DNA from: Spinacia oleracea
Lineage: Eukaryota; Streptophyta; Magnoliopsida; Caryophyllales; Amaranthaceae
Direction of reading: 5' to 3'
Length of the DNA stretch: 64,000 nucleotides
NCBI RefSeq assembly: GCF_020520425.1
Contig: NC_079487.1
Location: forward strand, 106,612,141 to 106,676,140
The notes under the pieces are model-generated. The model was not told where the DNA came from. It did not search any database and was given only the letters and a program-made list of their open reading frames with translations. Positions 12,602 through 24,630 of this stretch are shown one piece after another (positions within the stretch are counted from its first letter, which is position 1; each line of letters begins with the position of its first letter). The position numbers and the translations under genes are program-made.

Positions 12602-14043
12602 GTACCCGGGTATAGCCAGCTCTGGCTGTACCCCCTAAAACGACGCGCTCATATTGTTTGTTCATTCTTGTCGACAGTTTGTTCTTTTTTATTGTACCCT
12701 TTGTTCATTCTTATTGTACTGTTTGTTCTTTCTTGTTGTACTGTTTGTTCTTTCTTGTTGTTTTTTAAATTCATCATCAAATTTTCATAATTGTTGTATT
12801 TTTTGTTCTTTCTTCTGGAATTTTATGTTCTTTTTTATATTGTTTGTTCTTTCTTGTTTATTTGTTTGTTTATAATAATCATATGGTTAATGTTCATAAT
12901 TAAACTCTTCATTAATCTTTTTATTCTTTCTTTTTGTATTGCTTGTTCTTTCTTGTTGTACTGTTTGTTCTTTCTTGTTGTTTTTTAAATTCATTCATCA
13001 AAGTTATTGTTGTATTGTTTGTTCTTTCATGTTGGCTTTAAAATTCATCATAAAATTGTTCATAATTGTTGTATTGTTTGTTCTTTTTTCTGGAATTTTA
13101 CGTTCTTTTTTATATTGTTTGTTCTTTTTTGTTGAATTATTTGTTCTTTTTTGTTTATTTGTTTGTTCACAATAAATATATGGTTAATGTTCATAATGAA
13201 ATTGTTCACTTCATTGGTCTTTTATGTTTTTACAAGCGCCTATATTGTTTATTTCCAAATAAATGTTCATTTCCAAAATAGTAAATGTTCATTCCAAATA
13301 AATAAATAAATGTTCATTTCCGAAATAGTAAATGTTCATTTTTGTAGTTTATTTCCAAATAAATAAATAAATGTTCATTTCCAAAATAGTAAATGTTCAT
13401 TCCAAATAAATAAATAAATGTTCATTTCCGAAATAGTAAATGTTCATTTTTGTACCAGTATTTGTTCTTTCTTGTTGTATTGTTTGTTCTTTCATGTTGG
13501 CTTTAAAATTCATCATAAAAGTGTTCATAAATGTTGTATTGGTTGTTCTTTTTTCTGAAATTTTATGTTCTTTTTTATATTGTTTGTTCTTTTTTGTTGA
13601 ATTATTTGTTTTTTCTTGTTTATTTGTTTGTTCACAATAAATATATGGTTAATGTTCATAATGAAATTGTTCACTTCATTGGTCTTTTTATGTTTTTACA
13701 AGCGCCTATATTGTTTATTTCCAAATAAATAAATAGATGTTCATTTCCAAAATAGTAAATGTTCATTCCAAATAAATAAATAAATGTTCATTTCCGAAAT
13801 AGTAAATGTTCATTTTTGTAGTTTATTTCCAAATAAATAAATAAATGTTCATTTTCAAAATAGTAAATGTTCATTCCAAATAAATAAATAAATGTTCATT
13901 TCCGGAATAGTAAATGTTCATTTTTGTACCAGTATATTAATGTTCATTTTAAACAACACAAAACGACATCGTTCTGGATAGGGGTACAACCAGCTTTGGC
14001 TATACCCGGGTACAGCCAGCTTTGGCTATACACGGGTATAGCC
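12602..14043. mobile_element. foldback-type element filled with T-rich tandem repeats
   Basis: The left end GTACCCGGGTATAGCC (12602) is matched in inverted orientation at 13981-14013, with a further copy to 14043 (ctatacccgggtac, tatacacgggtatagcc), giving ~33-bp imperfect inverted ends that are themselves partly palindromic. The interior is almost entirely tandem arrays. The first type repeats ttgttctttcttgttgta units (12655-13180 and 13455-13640). The second repeats tgttcatttccgaaatagta plus aaataaataaa units (13255-13450 and 13735-13930). Two ~480-bp halves (about 12980-13455 and 13456-13930) are duplicates of each other. The long hydrophobic frames here merely reflect the T-rich repeat. 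Confidence 0.6.
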
Positions 14044-14941
14044 AAAAATTTGCGGTTCACTTGAGTCCATTCTGATTGGGTTTCAATTTTGGGTCTATTA
14101 AAAATTAACCCACTGTTAGAAACTAGTCCATTTCGAGTACATATTATTTTTGTCGAGTCGATAGGTTAGGATGTGTTCGAGTCATCTAGTATCGAACATA
14201 AGTCAGGACAAGTCAGATTAACTTCGGATACTGATCGAGTAATTAGGTCGAGTCAGTTTTTACCCTCGTTTATTTAAACAAACTAAGTCAAAGGTCCAAT
14301 CTTGAAAAGAACCTAATACTCTTATTATCTTATACAGAAATTCATTATCATAGACAACAAGATCATTCCTACACAAAGTGAGGATGACAACATAAAAATA
14401 AAATAAACCATTGAATATTGTGGAAAAATGGAGAGACTTGAACAGGTAGCCAAGGTAGATAATTACGCAATTGGCTCAATGATTAAGACAGCTTTGGGGG
14501 GTTTGGCCCGTTTGGGCCATCAACTTTTTGGCAAAATCTCAGTAGTGGAGCTAATGAGCTACTATGAGTTGGGCAAGCCCACTTACCACATAACAAAGCT
14601 TAACCTAAATTAAAATGAAGCATATATTATATGCTTATGTCATGGGGTGGTGGGATATTCCTTTTATTTTATAATAATAAAATCTTATTTTAAGGGTGAT
14701 TAGTGATTTATATTGTCGGTACTAGTGGACCAAAAATGAGGTTTAACGATTTCAAACCTCACCAAACCCAAACCCTAAAAGAAACAAAAATAATTTTAAA
14801 AAAGGTGGGGAATGGTGTGTTGTAGAATCAGGCTGTAACTTGTCTCCAATACTCTGGCTTTATCATTCTTTTGTTCATATTGTTGTTTGGATCATCAATC
14901 GTCTCTCTTATGGCGCGTGCGCCTCTTGTAGAGTTGTAGTA
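14044..14941. other. intergenic, nothing recognised
   Basis: No open frame, repeat or terminal structure that I can support. Confidence 0.5.
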
Positions 14942-15207
14942 ATCCCTCTGTCTCGGAATACTCGTAATGTTTTGGCTGGATACGCTTGTCAATGCACAAC
15001 TTTGACTATTAATATTTTTAATTATATATTATAAAAACTTATAAAATATTAATATTTTAAAAATATATATTAGGATGAACTCAACAATACATTACGGAGT
15101 ATATGCTAACACTTGTTTTCATATACTATAAATAAAATAAGGTCAAAACAAATTATGTGAATAGTGTAAAAAGTCAAACCGTTTCGAGTATTACAGGACA
15201 GAGGGAG
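14942..15207. mobile_element. Stowaway MITE
   Basis: The left end (tccctctgtctcggaatact) is the inverted match of the right end (gtttcgagtattac...gacagagggag). A TA lies before the element and the middle is AT-rich. About 266 bp, non-coding. The 3' TA is not preserved (CA). Confidence 0.65.
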
Positions 15208-15284
15208 CATGAGTTTTCAAGTTGCCGTATCTATTTTGTAAAAAAGAAAAAAAAATCACTCCCTCAGTCCCATATTAAATGCTA

Positions 15285-15536
15285 CTTCCTCCGTTCTCAT
15301 TTACATGACACAATTGAGTTTTTGACACTATTCATACAAGTTTATTTGACTTCCTTTGTGATTTATACATAAGAAAAAACATAGTCATGTGAGATCTTAT
15401 TAGATTCGTATCAATAAATAGTTTTTAATTATCAACTTTTTATAATTTTTTATTTTCTATAATGAGAGATAATGATGTTTGAAGTATTGACAAACATGTC
15501 TAAATAATTGTGTCATTTAAAAAAGAACAGAGGAAG
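15285..15536. mobile_element. Stowaway MITE
   Basis: 252 bp with inverted ends CTTCCTCCGTTCT and AGAACAGAGGAAG, flanked by TA on both sides (15283-15284 and 15537-15538). The subterminal phrases acatgacacaatt and aattgtgtcat continue the inverted repeat. Confidence 0.75.
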
Positions 15537-16284
15537 TATAATTGAACTTTGACATAGGATATTCTTTCTCATTTACAGTCTACAATGTTTTTTGTTGTTG
15601 TAAATTTACAGTCTACCATGTCACTGTGGCTAATTCGGACATTAGGAACGAATCAAGGAGGAAAAAGTTTCCACACGCATGAATTATCGCGTGGGTCCGA
15701 AAACTGCGTTTAGTTGACATTTCTTGTTGAAAGAAGAAAGAACCCTAAAACAGTAGCTTCAAGTTTTGGTCTTTCTTGCGCAAATTAATTAAATTCCCAT
15801 TTCTTTATACTTTCTTCTTCCCACCAAGATAGCAAAATCCTCATTTTTATCTGGAATATCAAACAAAAACTGTTTATTTTATTCATTCTCATTTGAATTC
15901 TTCTGCAAAACCGGTGGTAGCTGCTTCTCTGTTTTATCACTTGTAATCATTTCCCCTCTTTTTCCCTCCAAAAATCCCCTGTTTAATTACTTCTTGAATT
16001 CTGTTATTATAGTTTGAGCTCCTGTTTTATTGCTTCTGTTAAATTTCTACTGTTCTAATTGTTCATGTTTGTTCTGCTCAAACTATAGCTTTGTTGTTCT
16101 TCTAAGTTGGTATTTTTCTGCTACTTTTAGCAGTTTTAGGTTGTGGGGTTTTGGGTATTTTGCCCAAAACTTGAAATTTCTGTGTTTTTTGTGCATATTT
16201 GGTTGATTTCGGAATTTGGGTATTGGTTATTATCTTGATTAGGGTATTGGGTAGAGCTCCAATTGTTGAGTAGTTTGTTTAGTG
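15537..16284 (+). promoter_or_regulatory. upstream region and 5' leader of the PHOX-like gene
   Basis: CT-rich stretches (tctttcttgcg, tttcttcttcccacc at ~15765-15830) resemble a plant transcription start zone. The T-rich, gene-like leader runs to the start codon at 16285. I did not identify an unambiguous TATA box, and a 5' UTR intron is possible. Confidence 0.4.
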
Positions 16285-18672
16285 ATGGGGAAGCCTATTG
16301 GTAAGAAGAAGCCTGAATCTGATCCTAAGCAAGGGAGTTCGACGAAGGCGAGCAAGGGCTCTGATAGAAGTTCGAAAGCGTTTGATGAAGATACAGCAAT
16401 CTTCATTAACATGTCTCAGGAGTTTAAGGATGAGGGTAGCAAGTTGTTTCAGAAGCAAGACTATGAAGGGGCCATGTTGAAGTTTGAAAAGGCCCTTAAA
16501 TTGCTTCCTAGTAATCATATAGATGTAGCTAATTTGAGGACAAACATGGCTTCTTGTTATATGCAAATGGGTTTAGGAGAATACCCGAGGGCGATTAGTG
16601 AGTGTAATTTGGCATTAGAGGTTGCACCTAAGTATAGCAAAGCTTTTTTGAGGAGGGCTAAGTGTTTTGAGGGTTTGCATAGGTTGGATTTAGCTTGGAG
16701 GGATGTGAGTGTTGTGTTGAATATGGAACCTAATAACCAGACCGCTTTGGAGCTCAGTGATAGCCTGAAGAAGACCATGGATGAGAGGGGTATTGAACTG
16801 GATGAGAAGGAAATTGCTTTGGCCATTGAACACACTCTTTCCCCTAGTGGCACACCTACTCGCAAAATTGCAAAAGCGAAGACATTAACAAAGGAGAAGT
16901 CATCGAAGAAGAAGAGGAGAAGCATGAGAGTTGAGGATGCTAAGGATGATCTTGTTGAGGCGAAGAAGGTGGAGGATGAGCCTAAACCTGAACAAGTTGT
17001 GGAGAAGAAGGTGCAGCCTAAGTCAACCGGTAAACAAGTTAAGGAGAAGAAGGTGTATGCTAGGTCAAAACGTGAACAGGTTGAGGAAGATGTGCCAAAA
17101 TCTGAGGATAAGGAAGTTGTTCAAGAAAAGGTTGTGGTTAAAGAAGCGAAAATGGTTGCAAGTTCTGTCAAGTTAGTTTTTGGTGATGATATAAGATATG
17201 CTCAATTACCTATCAACTGTAGTGTATTATTGATGAGGGATGTTGTCCGTGATCGGTTTCCGAGTTTGGAGGGTTTCCTTGTGAAATATAAGGACCAAGA
17301 AGGTGATTTGGTGACTATTACCACTACAGATGAATTGAGGAAAGCTGAAGGGTCTGGGGATCAACATGGTTCTCTCAGGTTATACATTTCAGAAGTTAGC
17401 CCTGACCAAGAACCTACTTATGAAGGCGGTGATGACTGGGATGTTTCCGAGGTTAAGAAGAAAGTTTACGATGACATAAAGAATGAAGAATCCAAAAATG
17501 GTGATAGCAAGGAGAAGGATTCAACTACAATAGACAGTTGGATTATCCAATTTGCTCAGCTCTTCAAAAACTATGCTGGGTTTGATTCTGATGCATACTT
17601 GGACCAACATGAGATTGGAATGAAGCTATATTCAGAGGCAATAGAAGACACTATTTCAAGTGAAGATGCTCAACAACTTTTTGACATTGCTTCTGATAAG
17701 TTTCAAGAAATGGCAGCTTTGGCTCTGTTCAATATGGGCAATGTTCACATGTCTAAGGCAAGAAAGCAGGTTCCTGTTTCAGAGGACACTTCTGGTGAAT
17801 CGATGGTTTTACAGATTAAATCAGCTTATGAATGGGCAAAAAAGGAGTACACAAAGGCATGCTCGAAATATGAAGAAGCCCTTAAGATTAAACCCGATTT
17901 CTATGAAGGTCATCTTTCTCTTGGGCAGCAGCAGTTTGAACTGGCTAAGCTTTGCTGGCATTATGCACAAAGGGACAAGGTTGATGTGGATTCTGGTATA
18001 ACTCAGGAGATTCTTCTTCTTTATAATAAAGCAGAGGATAGCATGGAAGCAGGTATGCAGATATGGGAGGAAATGGAGGAACGCCGTTTGAATGGACTCT
18101 CCAAGGAAGAAAAGTACAAGGCTAAGCTGCAGAAATTGGGATTGGATGGTTTGCTGAGAGATTTATCTGCAGATGAAGCTACTGAACAGGCTTCAATTTT
18201 GAGATCACAAATATATATTTTATGGGGTACACTGTTATATGAGCGCTCAATTGTCGAATTCAAGTTGGGTTTACCATCTTGGGAAGAATGTTTAGAGGTT
18301 GCAGTTGAGAAGTTTGAACTTGCCGGTGCTTCCCATACCGATATAACTGTTATGATAAAGAATCATTGCTCGAACCAAGCTGCACCAGCAGGTAAATAAC
18401 CTCTTGAGTCTTGACTATTACTTGTACCTTTGTTTTTATGACTTGAAATAATGCAAGATGTAATTTATACTAAGTATTTAATATGAAGACTTAAGCTTTA
18501 ACAATATTTTGCTGTAACTTTAGGTCTGGGGTTCAAAATCGATGAAATTGTTCAGGCATGGAATGAGATGTATGATGCAAAGAGGTGGCAGCTTGGAGTT
18601 CCATCTAACAGGTTGGAGCCATTGTTTCGCCGGCGAGTTCCTAGACTTCATCAAGTGTTGGAGCATCTTTGA
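16285..18672 (+). CDS. TPR and PB1 domain protein, PHOX/CLMP1 family (2 exons)
   Basis: Exons 16285-18391 and 18524-18672 give about 751 aa. The start at 16285 (MGKPIGKKK) is the first ATG, one codon after an in-frame GTG. A TPR block at about residues 40-170 is recognisable from [20 protein letters not shown] and [17 protein letters not shown] Lys/Glu-rich linker (190-290) follows, then a PB1 domain (about 292-375: [14 protein letters not shown] and the acidic OPCA-like [20 protein letters not shown]). The second half is helical and TPR-like, ending [23 protein letters not shown]1 proteins of this plant family are HSP90/HSP70-associated co-chaperone-like factors, one of which (CLMP1) affects chloroplast distribution. 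The N-terminus looks closer to the PHOX2/PHOX4 branch than to CLMP1. The second exon supplies the conserved C-terminal 50 residues. Confidence 0.9.
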
Positions 18673-18855
18673 GCAAGTTGGTAAAGATTTGCAATGTTTA
18701 GACATGGCAAATTAGGGTCAGCTTGCTGACTGCTGTTCCTTAATAGAATAGGTAAGCTCTTCATTCTTGATCCACTCTTTTTTGTTTACCTATTGAATTT
18801 CCCCTGTTCCCCACTTTGAACTTGCCTGTTGGGGCATTGGTTTGGTTGGCACTTT

Positions 18856-19207
18856 GGCTCCGTTTGATTGAGCGTAAAACATTTTCAGTGTAAAATGATT
18901 TTCATGGAAAACAATTACAATGGAAAACACAATTCCAAAATTAGTTTTCCGTTGTTTGGTTCCATGTAAGAAAACTGGTGAAATGAAAGGAAAATGAAAG
19001 GGAAAGTAAGCAGGCAGTGAGAGGAGTGTACAAGAGAGATAAGGAAAAGGAAGGAAAACCATTTTCCCTTCAAAAGTGAAATTGGGAGAGCAATTTTGCT
19101 CCTAGGGAAAATGGTTTTACACTCCTTTGCAAACCAAACAATGTAAAATTGAAAATAGTGGAAAACTGTTTTCCATGAAAATGTTTTACACCCTAACAAA
19201 CGGAGCC
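18856..19207. mobile_element. Tourist/PIF-Harbinger-like MITE
   Basis: 352 bp with inverted ends GGCTCCGTTTG and CAAACGGAGCC and good subterminal inverted homology (gtaaaacattttc and gaaaatgttttac). The 3-bp flanks are TTT and TTA, a plausible but imperfect TWA-type target duplication. Non-coding; it lies just downstream of the PHOX-like gene, possibly within its 3' transcribed region. A related end (accaaacggagcctaa) occurs at 41236-41251. Confidence 0.65.
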
Positions 19208-21120
19208 TTAATGTTGTACATGTTCCTGAAATATAGTCAAAGATGCACTAGAAACAAATCAAATTTCTAATGTTTTTGTGCCTGGATAATGTTATTTGTT
19301 CCCCCCTTTTCTTCGCATGTCAGTTCTAGCTTAAGGGTTCTTTCTCTTAGAAACCTTTGTGAGATGATTTTAAATGGATAGTTGGCCTGTCTCTCTTAAT
19401 TGACTATTGGTTCACTTATGTAACAACTCTATACTCCATAAGGAGAAATAAATAGTTAGAGCTTTACAGTATCCTTTCTTCCACCTCTCTTATGAGTTGT
19501 CAACCGTTGAACATCTGTGGGCGTGTTCATGCAAATTTTGAGAACTAAGTTGGTCATATAAGGATTGTCAGTCATTCGACCAATTCTCATGGTTAAATAG
19601 CGACCACCTCAGGTTATGGGTCTCATATAGATGATAAGCCCTCTTGAATTATTATTCAATAAAGATTACTTTGATGATTTGTTGTAAACATTACTTGGAT
19701 TGAGTTGTGTGCTTTTGCAGAGTGATTGATGATTATCATGGCATTATGACACCATTACATCAGTGACAGTATCTAAATTTCCCCCAATGCTTCTATATTG
19801 GTTTCTTTTTTGGGTTAAGGGGAGTATGCCGCCTTACCCTGTCAATCAAGAGGCTGTTCCCAATCGACCATTGATCTGATATGTACGGTACACCTTGACA
19901 TTAGTGATAATTGAATGATTTTGTGCTATCTGGAATCTACCTTTTCCCCTTGTTGAGCCACTTGCGGCATCAAGTATTTGTAGTGGAGGTGAAGTGATTT
20001 TGTCATATCTATTGTGAGAGCACAAGAAACTGTACCTAACTCACATAGAGGTGCCGTGTGCCAAAATCAGTTTCCGGAATGGAGCTATGTTGTCTGATGG
20101 ATTTTGATAAGAAGTCGGTCACTTTTAGTTGGTTCTTCAAATTTTAGACTATCTGATTCCAAAAAATTAGGGAGGTGAAGGTTATTCTGGCATTTTTTAA
20201 ACCCTTTTTTCTACTTGACTTTGGCTGATCTATATATTACAGAAACTTCAGTACTGACTATATGTGCTTTACCATAAATCAATTCTCTATTCCTTTTCGA
20301 GTAATGTACAATTCGGTTTTGTAGGTTTTTGTGGTCAAGGAGCAGGACAATATTTTTGTTGTCCATGGCTTTTTGGTTTGTTAGCGTATACAAGGCTACA
20401 AGCGTTGGTCGTAGCATTGGTGTAATTGAAGTGTGTGGTCGGGCTGCGGCGCCAGTTCGTAAAAGCTTGCTGTTTCCTCACAGGATTACAGAAGAATGGC
20501 ACAGATATTTTGTGCTTTATAGATGATTTGTTGTCATAGTTTGCATACTACTTGAGTCAAAAATTGAAATTTGTAAAGTCATTCATGGAAGATTTGCATA
20601 TAGGATTTTGGAAGTGGTTCTGGTGTTATTCTTTTCATTCATTTTTGTCAAATTGCTGGTTTCACATAGCAATTTTATAGATGATTTGTCAATTGTAATG
20701 CAACAATGTATCAGTGAAAGGGTTCCACTTAGTATTATGCTTTTTATTTAAGATTCATGTTGCCATTTCTCATTGATTTTTATTCAACTTTTTTTTGACT
20801 AGTTTACTTTTTTGATAGAAAGCCACAAAGGGCAATACAATAAATGGTGTAGACGGAATTGGATCTCAGGGTATCACTGCTCAAGATTTTACCAACTAAG
20901 ATAGTTAACATTCACATTATTCATTTTCTTAAACAATACGAACGAAGACTATAAACGCTATAACATTAATTTGTATTTGAAAAATACACATTTAGACTAA
21001 TCTAACAATAGCATATATTTCTATATTAGTAAGAAAACGTCATCAACGTTAATGCATGAATACTGCAAAAGTCAAACTGTTGCAAATATTAAAAAATGAG
21101 AGAAGTACAATAAAGGTATA
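19208..21120. other. spacer, possibly 3' UTR introns of the PHOX-like gene
   Basis: A donor-like aggtaagct (18749-18757) and acceptors tttttgcag (19713-19721) and tttgtag (20318-20324) would allow an intron-containing 3' UTR. No convincing protein-coding frame is present; the 65-codon frame at 20329-20526 has no recognisable domain. Confidence 0.35.
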
Positions 21121-21125
21121 CCTAA

Positions 21126-21643
21126 TGTTAGAATCCAACCTTCCTTTACTTGTATTTCTCTTTTCTATTTCTTTCTAGGATTTTTCTAATAGTGCTCTAG
21201 GCTTTAGAGAGAATTATTATGTTACTGTAATTCCAGTGTTCACTGGCAGTTTTAAGCTAATTCAAAATAAACCTCTATGAGGGGTATGGACCAATACCTC
21301 TCATCAGAAGTTGTTTTTGCTTAACCACTTGCGTTGTTGCTAGCCTTTAAAGATATTGTGATGTCGCATGTTTTTAAGCTTTCTAAGACTCAACAAAGTC
21401 TCCCTCAAAACATATACATTCTTGTCGTCGATCCCTCTTGTCACTGTTGTGCGCACACAAGGGCCCCGCTCGATCCTCGACCCTCGCTCTTGTCGCCCAT
21501 AGGCAAGAGTGCCCCTTCTAAAGCAAGCATCCGCTCGTGCCTCGAGCATTGAGATTCACTTTCCACACAAGGTTTGCGTCCTTTCCGCCCCATATGCAAG
21601 AGTGCGACGCACGATCCGGTGTCAAAACACTCGGACCTTGACA
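21126..21643 (+). repeat. 5' LTR
   Basis: 518 bp, TG...CA ends, directly followed by the primer-binding site. It matches 23659-24175 along its whole length. Confidence 0.9.
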
Positions 21644-21645
21644 GT

Positions 21646-21660
21646 TGGTATCAGAGCCAA
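21646..21660 (+). other. primer-binding site (initiator tRNA-Met)
   Basis: TGGTATCAGAGCC starts three bases after the LTR. It is the complement of the 3' end of plant initiator tRNA-Met, the usual primer of many plant LTR retrotransposons. Confidence 0.9.
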
Positions 21661-21703
21661 GGTTCAAACTTAAGCATCGAGAGACCCGAGCAAGCAATTT
21701 GAG

Positions 21704-22588
21704 ATGGAATTAATCGAAGAAAGACTAGCCTGGCTAGAGGGCAAGTCAGAGAACTGGACCCGACTCGAGGAAATTGTGATTAGCCAAGCCAAAGAAATAG
21801 AGAGACTCGAGAATGCAGTCGAGGAGCTCATGCAAGAAAGAGAAGGACTGCATGAGCAGCTTAGTTTTGTCAAAGGGCATGTTGAAGACGCCCAAGACAA
21901 GTGCACGACCCTGATGCGCGTTGCAAGGATTGACTCGAGTGGAGGGGGTGCGATGAAAATCAAACCTCCAAAGCCTCGAGACTACAACGACGCTAGAGAC
22001 TCGAAGGAAGTTGATAACTTCCTCTTTGACATGGAGCAGTATTTCAAAATTTGTCAGCTGAGTTACAATCTAAAAGTGGATACCACGACCATGCATTTGT
22101 CTGATGATGCGAATCTATGGTGGCGCACAAAGCACGCCGATATCAAAGAAGGGAAAGTAAAGAAAGACACATGGGAAGAGTTCAAGAAGGAACTCAAGGA
22201 TCAGTTTTACCCCGAGAACACCGAGTTTGTTGCAAGAATGAAGCTACAAGAGATCCTCCACAAGGGCTCCATACGCGACTATGTGAAGGAATACTCGACC
22301 TGTATGTTGGACATCCGAGACATGAATGAGAAGGATCGGTTGTTCAACTTTGTTCACATGTTGAAAGAATGGGCGCAGCGTGAAGTCCTGAGGGCGAAGG
22401 TTGACACCCTCTCGGCCTCCATGACTGTTGTAGAGCGACTAATGGACTACTCGGCAGGGAAGGGTCATCGCTCGGAAGAAGAACCAAGGGGGACGCCTGA
22501 AAGTTTGGAGGGCCCAACTCCAAGCTCACCCAAGAGTGCGATAAGTGACTCAAGGGTGTCGTCCAGCTCAATCGAGGGATTCAATTAA
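21704..22588 (+). CDS. retrotransposon gag-like protein
   Basis: 294 codons from the first ATG after the primer-binding site. The N-terminal 75 residues are a Glu/Lys/Leu coiled coil (EIERLENAVEELMQEREGL). A retrotransposon gag (capsid-type) domain follows at about 105-215, with WWRTKHADI, TWEEFKKELKDQFYP and a KEYSTCMLDI segment. It would form the particle shell. The frame stops where a CCHC zinc knuckle is expected; only damaged traces (Cys and HKWWE-like) remain between 22589 and 22765 in mixed frames, so the nucleocapsid part is broken. Confidence 0.8.
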   Translation: MELIEERLAWLEGKSENWTRLEEIVISQAKEIERLENAVEELMQEREGLHEQLSFVKGHVEDAQDKCTTLMRVARIDSSGGGAMKIKPPKPRDYNDARDSKEVDNFLFDMEQYFKICQLSYNLKVDTTTMHLSDDANLWWRTKHADIKEGKVKKDTWEEFKKELKDQFYPENTEFVARMKLQEILHKGSIRDYVKEYSTCMLDIRDMNEKDRLFNFVHMLKEWAQREVLRAKVDTLSASMTVVERLMDYSAGKGHRSEEEPRGTPESLEGPTPSSPKSAISDSRVSSSSIEGFN

Positions 22589-22765
22589 GGAAACGGGGGA
22601 GGAGACTCGCAGAAATCATGACCATCACCTTCCTTATCCACAAAGGAATCCAAGATCAGCACGCCCTCGGGAAACATTAGTAGACTTAACTGATTGCTAT
22701 GTCGAGGCCTACACAAATGGTGGGAGTGAAAGCACAAAGGGGAGATCGACAACCTACAGAGGAAG

Positions 22766-23311
22766 TTGTCGGCCATGTCCGTGGAGGAAACCCCGAAAGA
22801 GACAGAAGAAGAAGCATGCAGTGAGGACGATGAGCCCCGCAGAATGAGCTCCGTCTACATGATGTATGCAATGGGGAAAGAATCCTTGAAGACAAGAGAG
22901 GGATCCGCAAACATGATGTATGTGGACCTCGTGGTGAATGAGAGGAATGCTCGAGCCATAGTTGACACCGGCACCTCTCACAACTTTGTGACCGAAACAG
23001 AATCCCGAAGATTGGGGTTGTTACTCAAGAAAGGAGGCGGTAGCATGAAATCTGTCAACTCTAAAGCCAACCCGATCCTCGGTGTGGCAGAACAGGTGGA
23101 AACAAAGTTGAGAGACTGGGAAGGAAAAATGAACTTCACTGCCGTCAACATGGACGACTTCAACCTTGTACTTGGATTGGAGTTCCTCCGCACCAGCAAA
23201 GCAGTTGTAATGCCTCACTTAAATTATTTGCTTGTAGCAGGTGGACAAACTTGTCTGGTTCGAAGCACAGGTACTCCCACAGAAAGAAAAGAGAAGGGCC
23301 GATATCTTTAG
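22766..23311 (+). pseudogene. retroviral-type aspartic protease domain, detached from gag
   Basis: The reading frame is the same as gag, but stops lie in between. The catalytic motif D-T-G-T-S is visible at about residues 67-71 (AIVDTGTSHNFV). The second half of a single-lobe aspartic protease fold follows (LGLEFLRTSKAVV). It processes the gag polyprotein in intact relatives. No reverse transcriptase follows; after 23311 the sequence runs as non-coding to the polypurine tract. It is probably inactive because of the break from gag. Confidence 0.7.
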
Positions 23312-23645
23312 GCAATGCGAGTGATGGAGCCCCATAAGAAGGCGACATCTCAAATGCCCCCTTGCCACAAACCTAAGAATCAAGATGCAAGCTCAAGCCC
23401 AGCAGCTCCGAGCAACAAACCAAAAACAAAGAATGCTTGAATTCACAAGAAGCACTAACTCCAAAAAGAAACACTCATTAAGACTCCCACAAGAAATCAC
23501 CAACCAACCAAGACACAACAAGGTTCAAGAAGACTCTAGCAACCGCCATCAACCAACGGCGCGAAAGAGACTGCAGAATTTAGGATATGAGATTTTTCTT
23601 TTATCTATTGCAACTCTTGTAAGTCGACGAGGGAGTCGACAGCTT

Positions 23646-23658
23646 AAGTGGGGGAGGA
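23646..23658 (+). other. polypurine tract
   Basis: aagtgggggagga directly precedes the 3' LTR, the position of the plus-strand primer. Confidence 0.8.
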
Positions 23659-24175
23659 TGTTAAAATCCAACCTTCCTTTAATTGTATTTCTCTTTTATA
23701 TTGCTTTCAAGGATCTTTCTAATAGTTTTCTAGGCTTTAGAGAGAATTATCATGTTACTGTAATTCCAGTGCTCACTAGCAGTTTTTAGCTAATTCAAAA
23801 TAAACCTCTATGAGGAGTATGTACCAATACATCTCATCAGAAGTTGTCTTTGCTTAATCACTTGCGGTGTTGCTAGCCTTTATAGATATTGTGCTATCGC
23901 ATGTTTTTAAGCTTTCTAGGACTCAACAAAGTCTCCCTCAAAACATATACATTCTCGTTGTCAGTCCCGCTGTGCCTGTTGTGCGCCCACAAGCGTCTCG
24001 ATCGACCCTTGACCCTCGCTCTTGTCGCCAATAGGTAAGAGTGCCCCTTCTAAAGCAAGAATCCGTTCGTGCCCTGGGCATTGAGATTCATTTTCCGTAC
24101 TAGGCTTGCGCCCTTGCCACCCCGTAGGCAAGAGAGCGCCGCACGATCCGGTGTCAAAACACTCGGACCGTGACA
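23659..24175 (+). repeat. 3' LTR
   Basis: 517-bp copy of the 5' LTR, starting TGTTAAAATCC and ending TGACA. Confidence 0.9.
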
Positions 24176-24630
24176 CCTAGCATAAACATTAAAAATTGAT
24201 TATATAAGTGGCATTTACATTTATTCGTGTAATTTTGTCATAAATTTCTAAATTACAAGTAATACTCTATGCCATTTAAGAAATATTTTTGGTGCTTATA
24301 AGTAAGGCTTAATAACGATTTGGAAAAGAGGTCTAATCCATACTTGATCCCTAATCGATTTGATCTAAAAGGCAACATGGTGAACAAAATCCAAAAGTGA
24401 TCCGACTCAAACGAACATAACCTATGCTTGAACCAAGCACCCTATTTGAAACATTATAGGGTCGCGTTACTTGCGTATATCAAGGTCTTGTTCTATACAC
24501 CTAAACTGGTCTGAATTTTCTAATTTCTGATCTAGACTGATCTCATTTAATAAGCAATAAGAACAAAGCCTGTAATGGGGTGAAAAAGTGAAAAAGAAAA
24601 GAAAAAGAAATCACAAATTCTTATTTACAA

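Larger units (their letters stand above)
21126..24175 (+). mobile_element. non-autonomous LTR retrotransposon (gag-protease only)
   Basis: Complete terminal structure. The 5' LTR is 21126-21643 and the 3' LTR 23659-24175, each beginning TGTTA and ending TGACA. The flanks are cctaa (21121-21125) and cctag (24176-24180), a 5-bp target duplication with one change. A primer-binding site and polypurine tract are in place. The internal region is only 2.0 kb and encodes a gag-like and a protease-like frame; there is no room for reverse transcriptase, RNase H or integrase. This fits TR-GAG-like non-autonomous Ty3/gypsy derivatives mobilised in trans. The LTRs differ at roughly one base in ten over the first ~125 bp compared by eye, so it is not recent. 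Confidence 0.88.

Noticed and set aside
12584-13728. Several overlapping 65-80 codon frames rich in Phe/Leu/Val/Cys that look like membrane proteins
   Set aside because: They are translations of the T-rich tandem repeat in all three frames; there is no start context, no conservation between copies and no gene structure.
22545-22847. 100-codon frame between gag and protease
   Set aside because: It overlaps the damaged nucleocapsid region in a shifted frame and shows only mixed traces of the zinc knuckle, so it is a remnant and not a separate gene.
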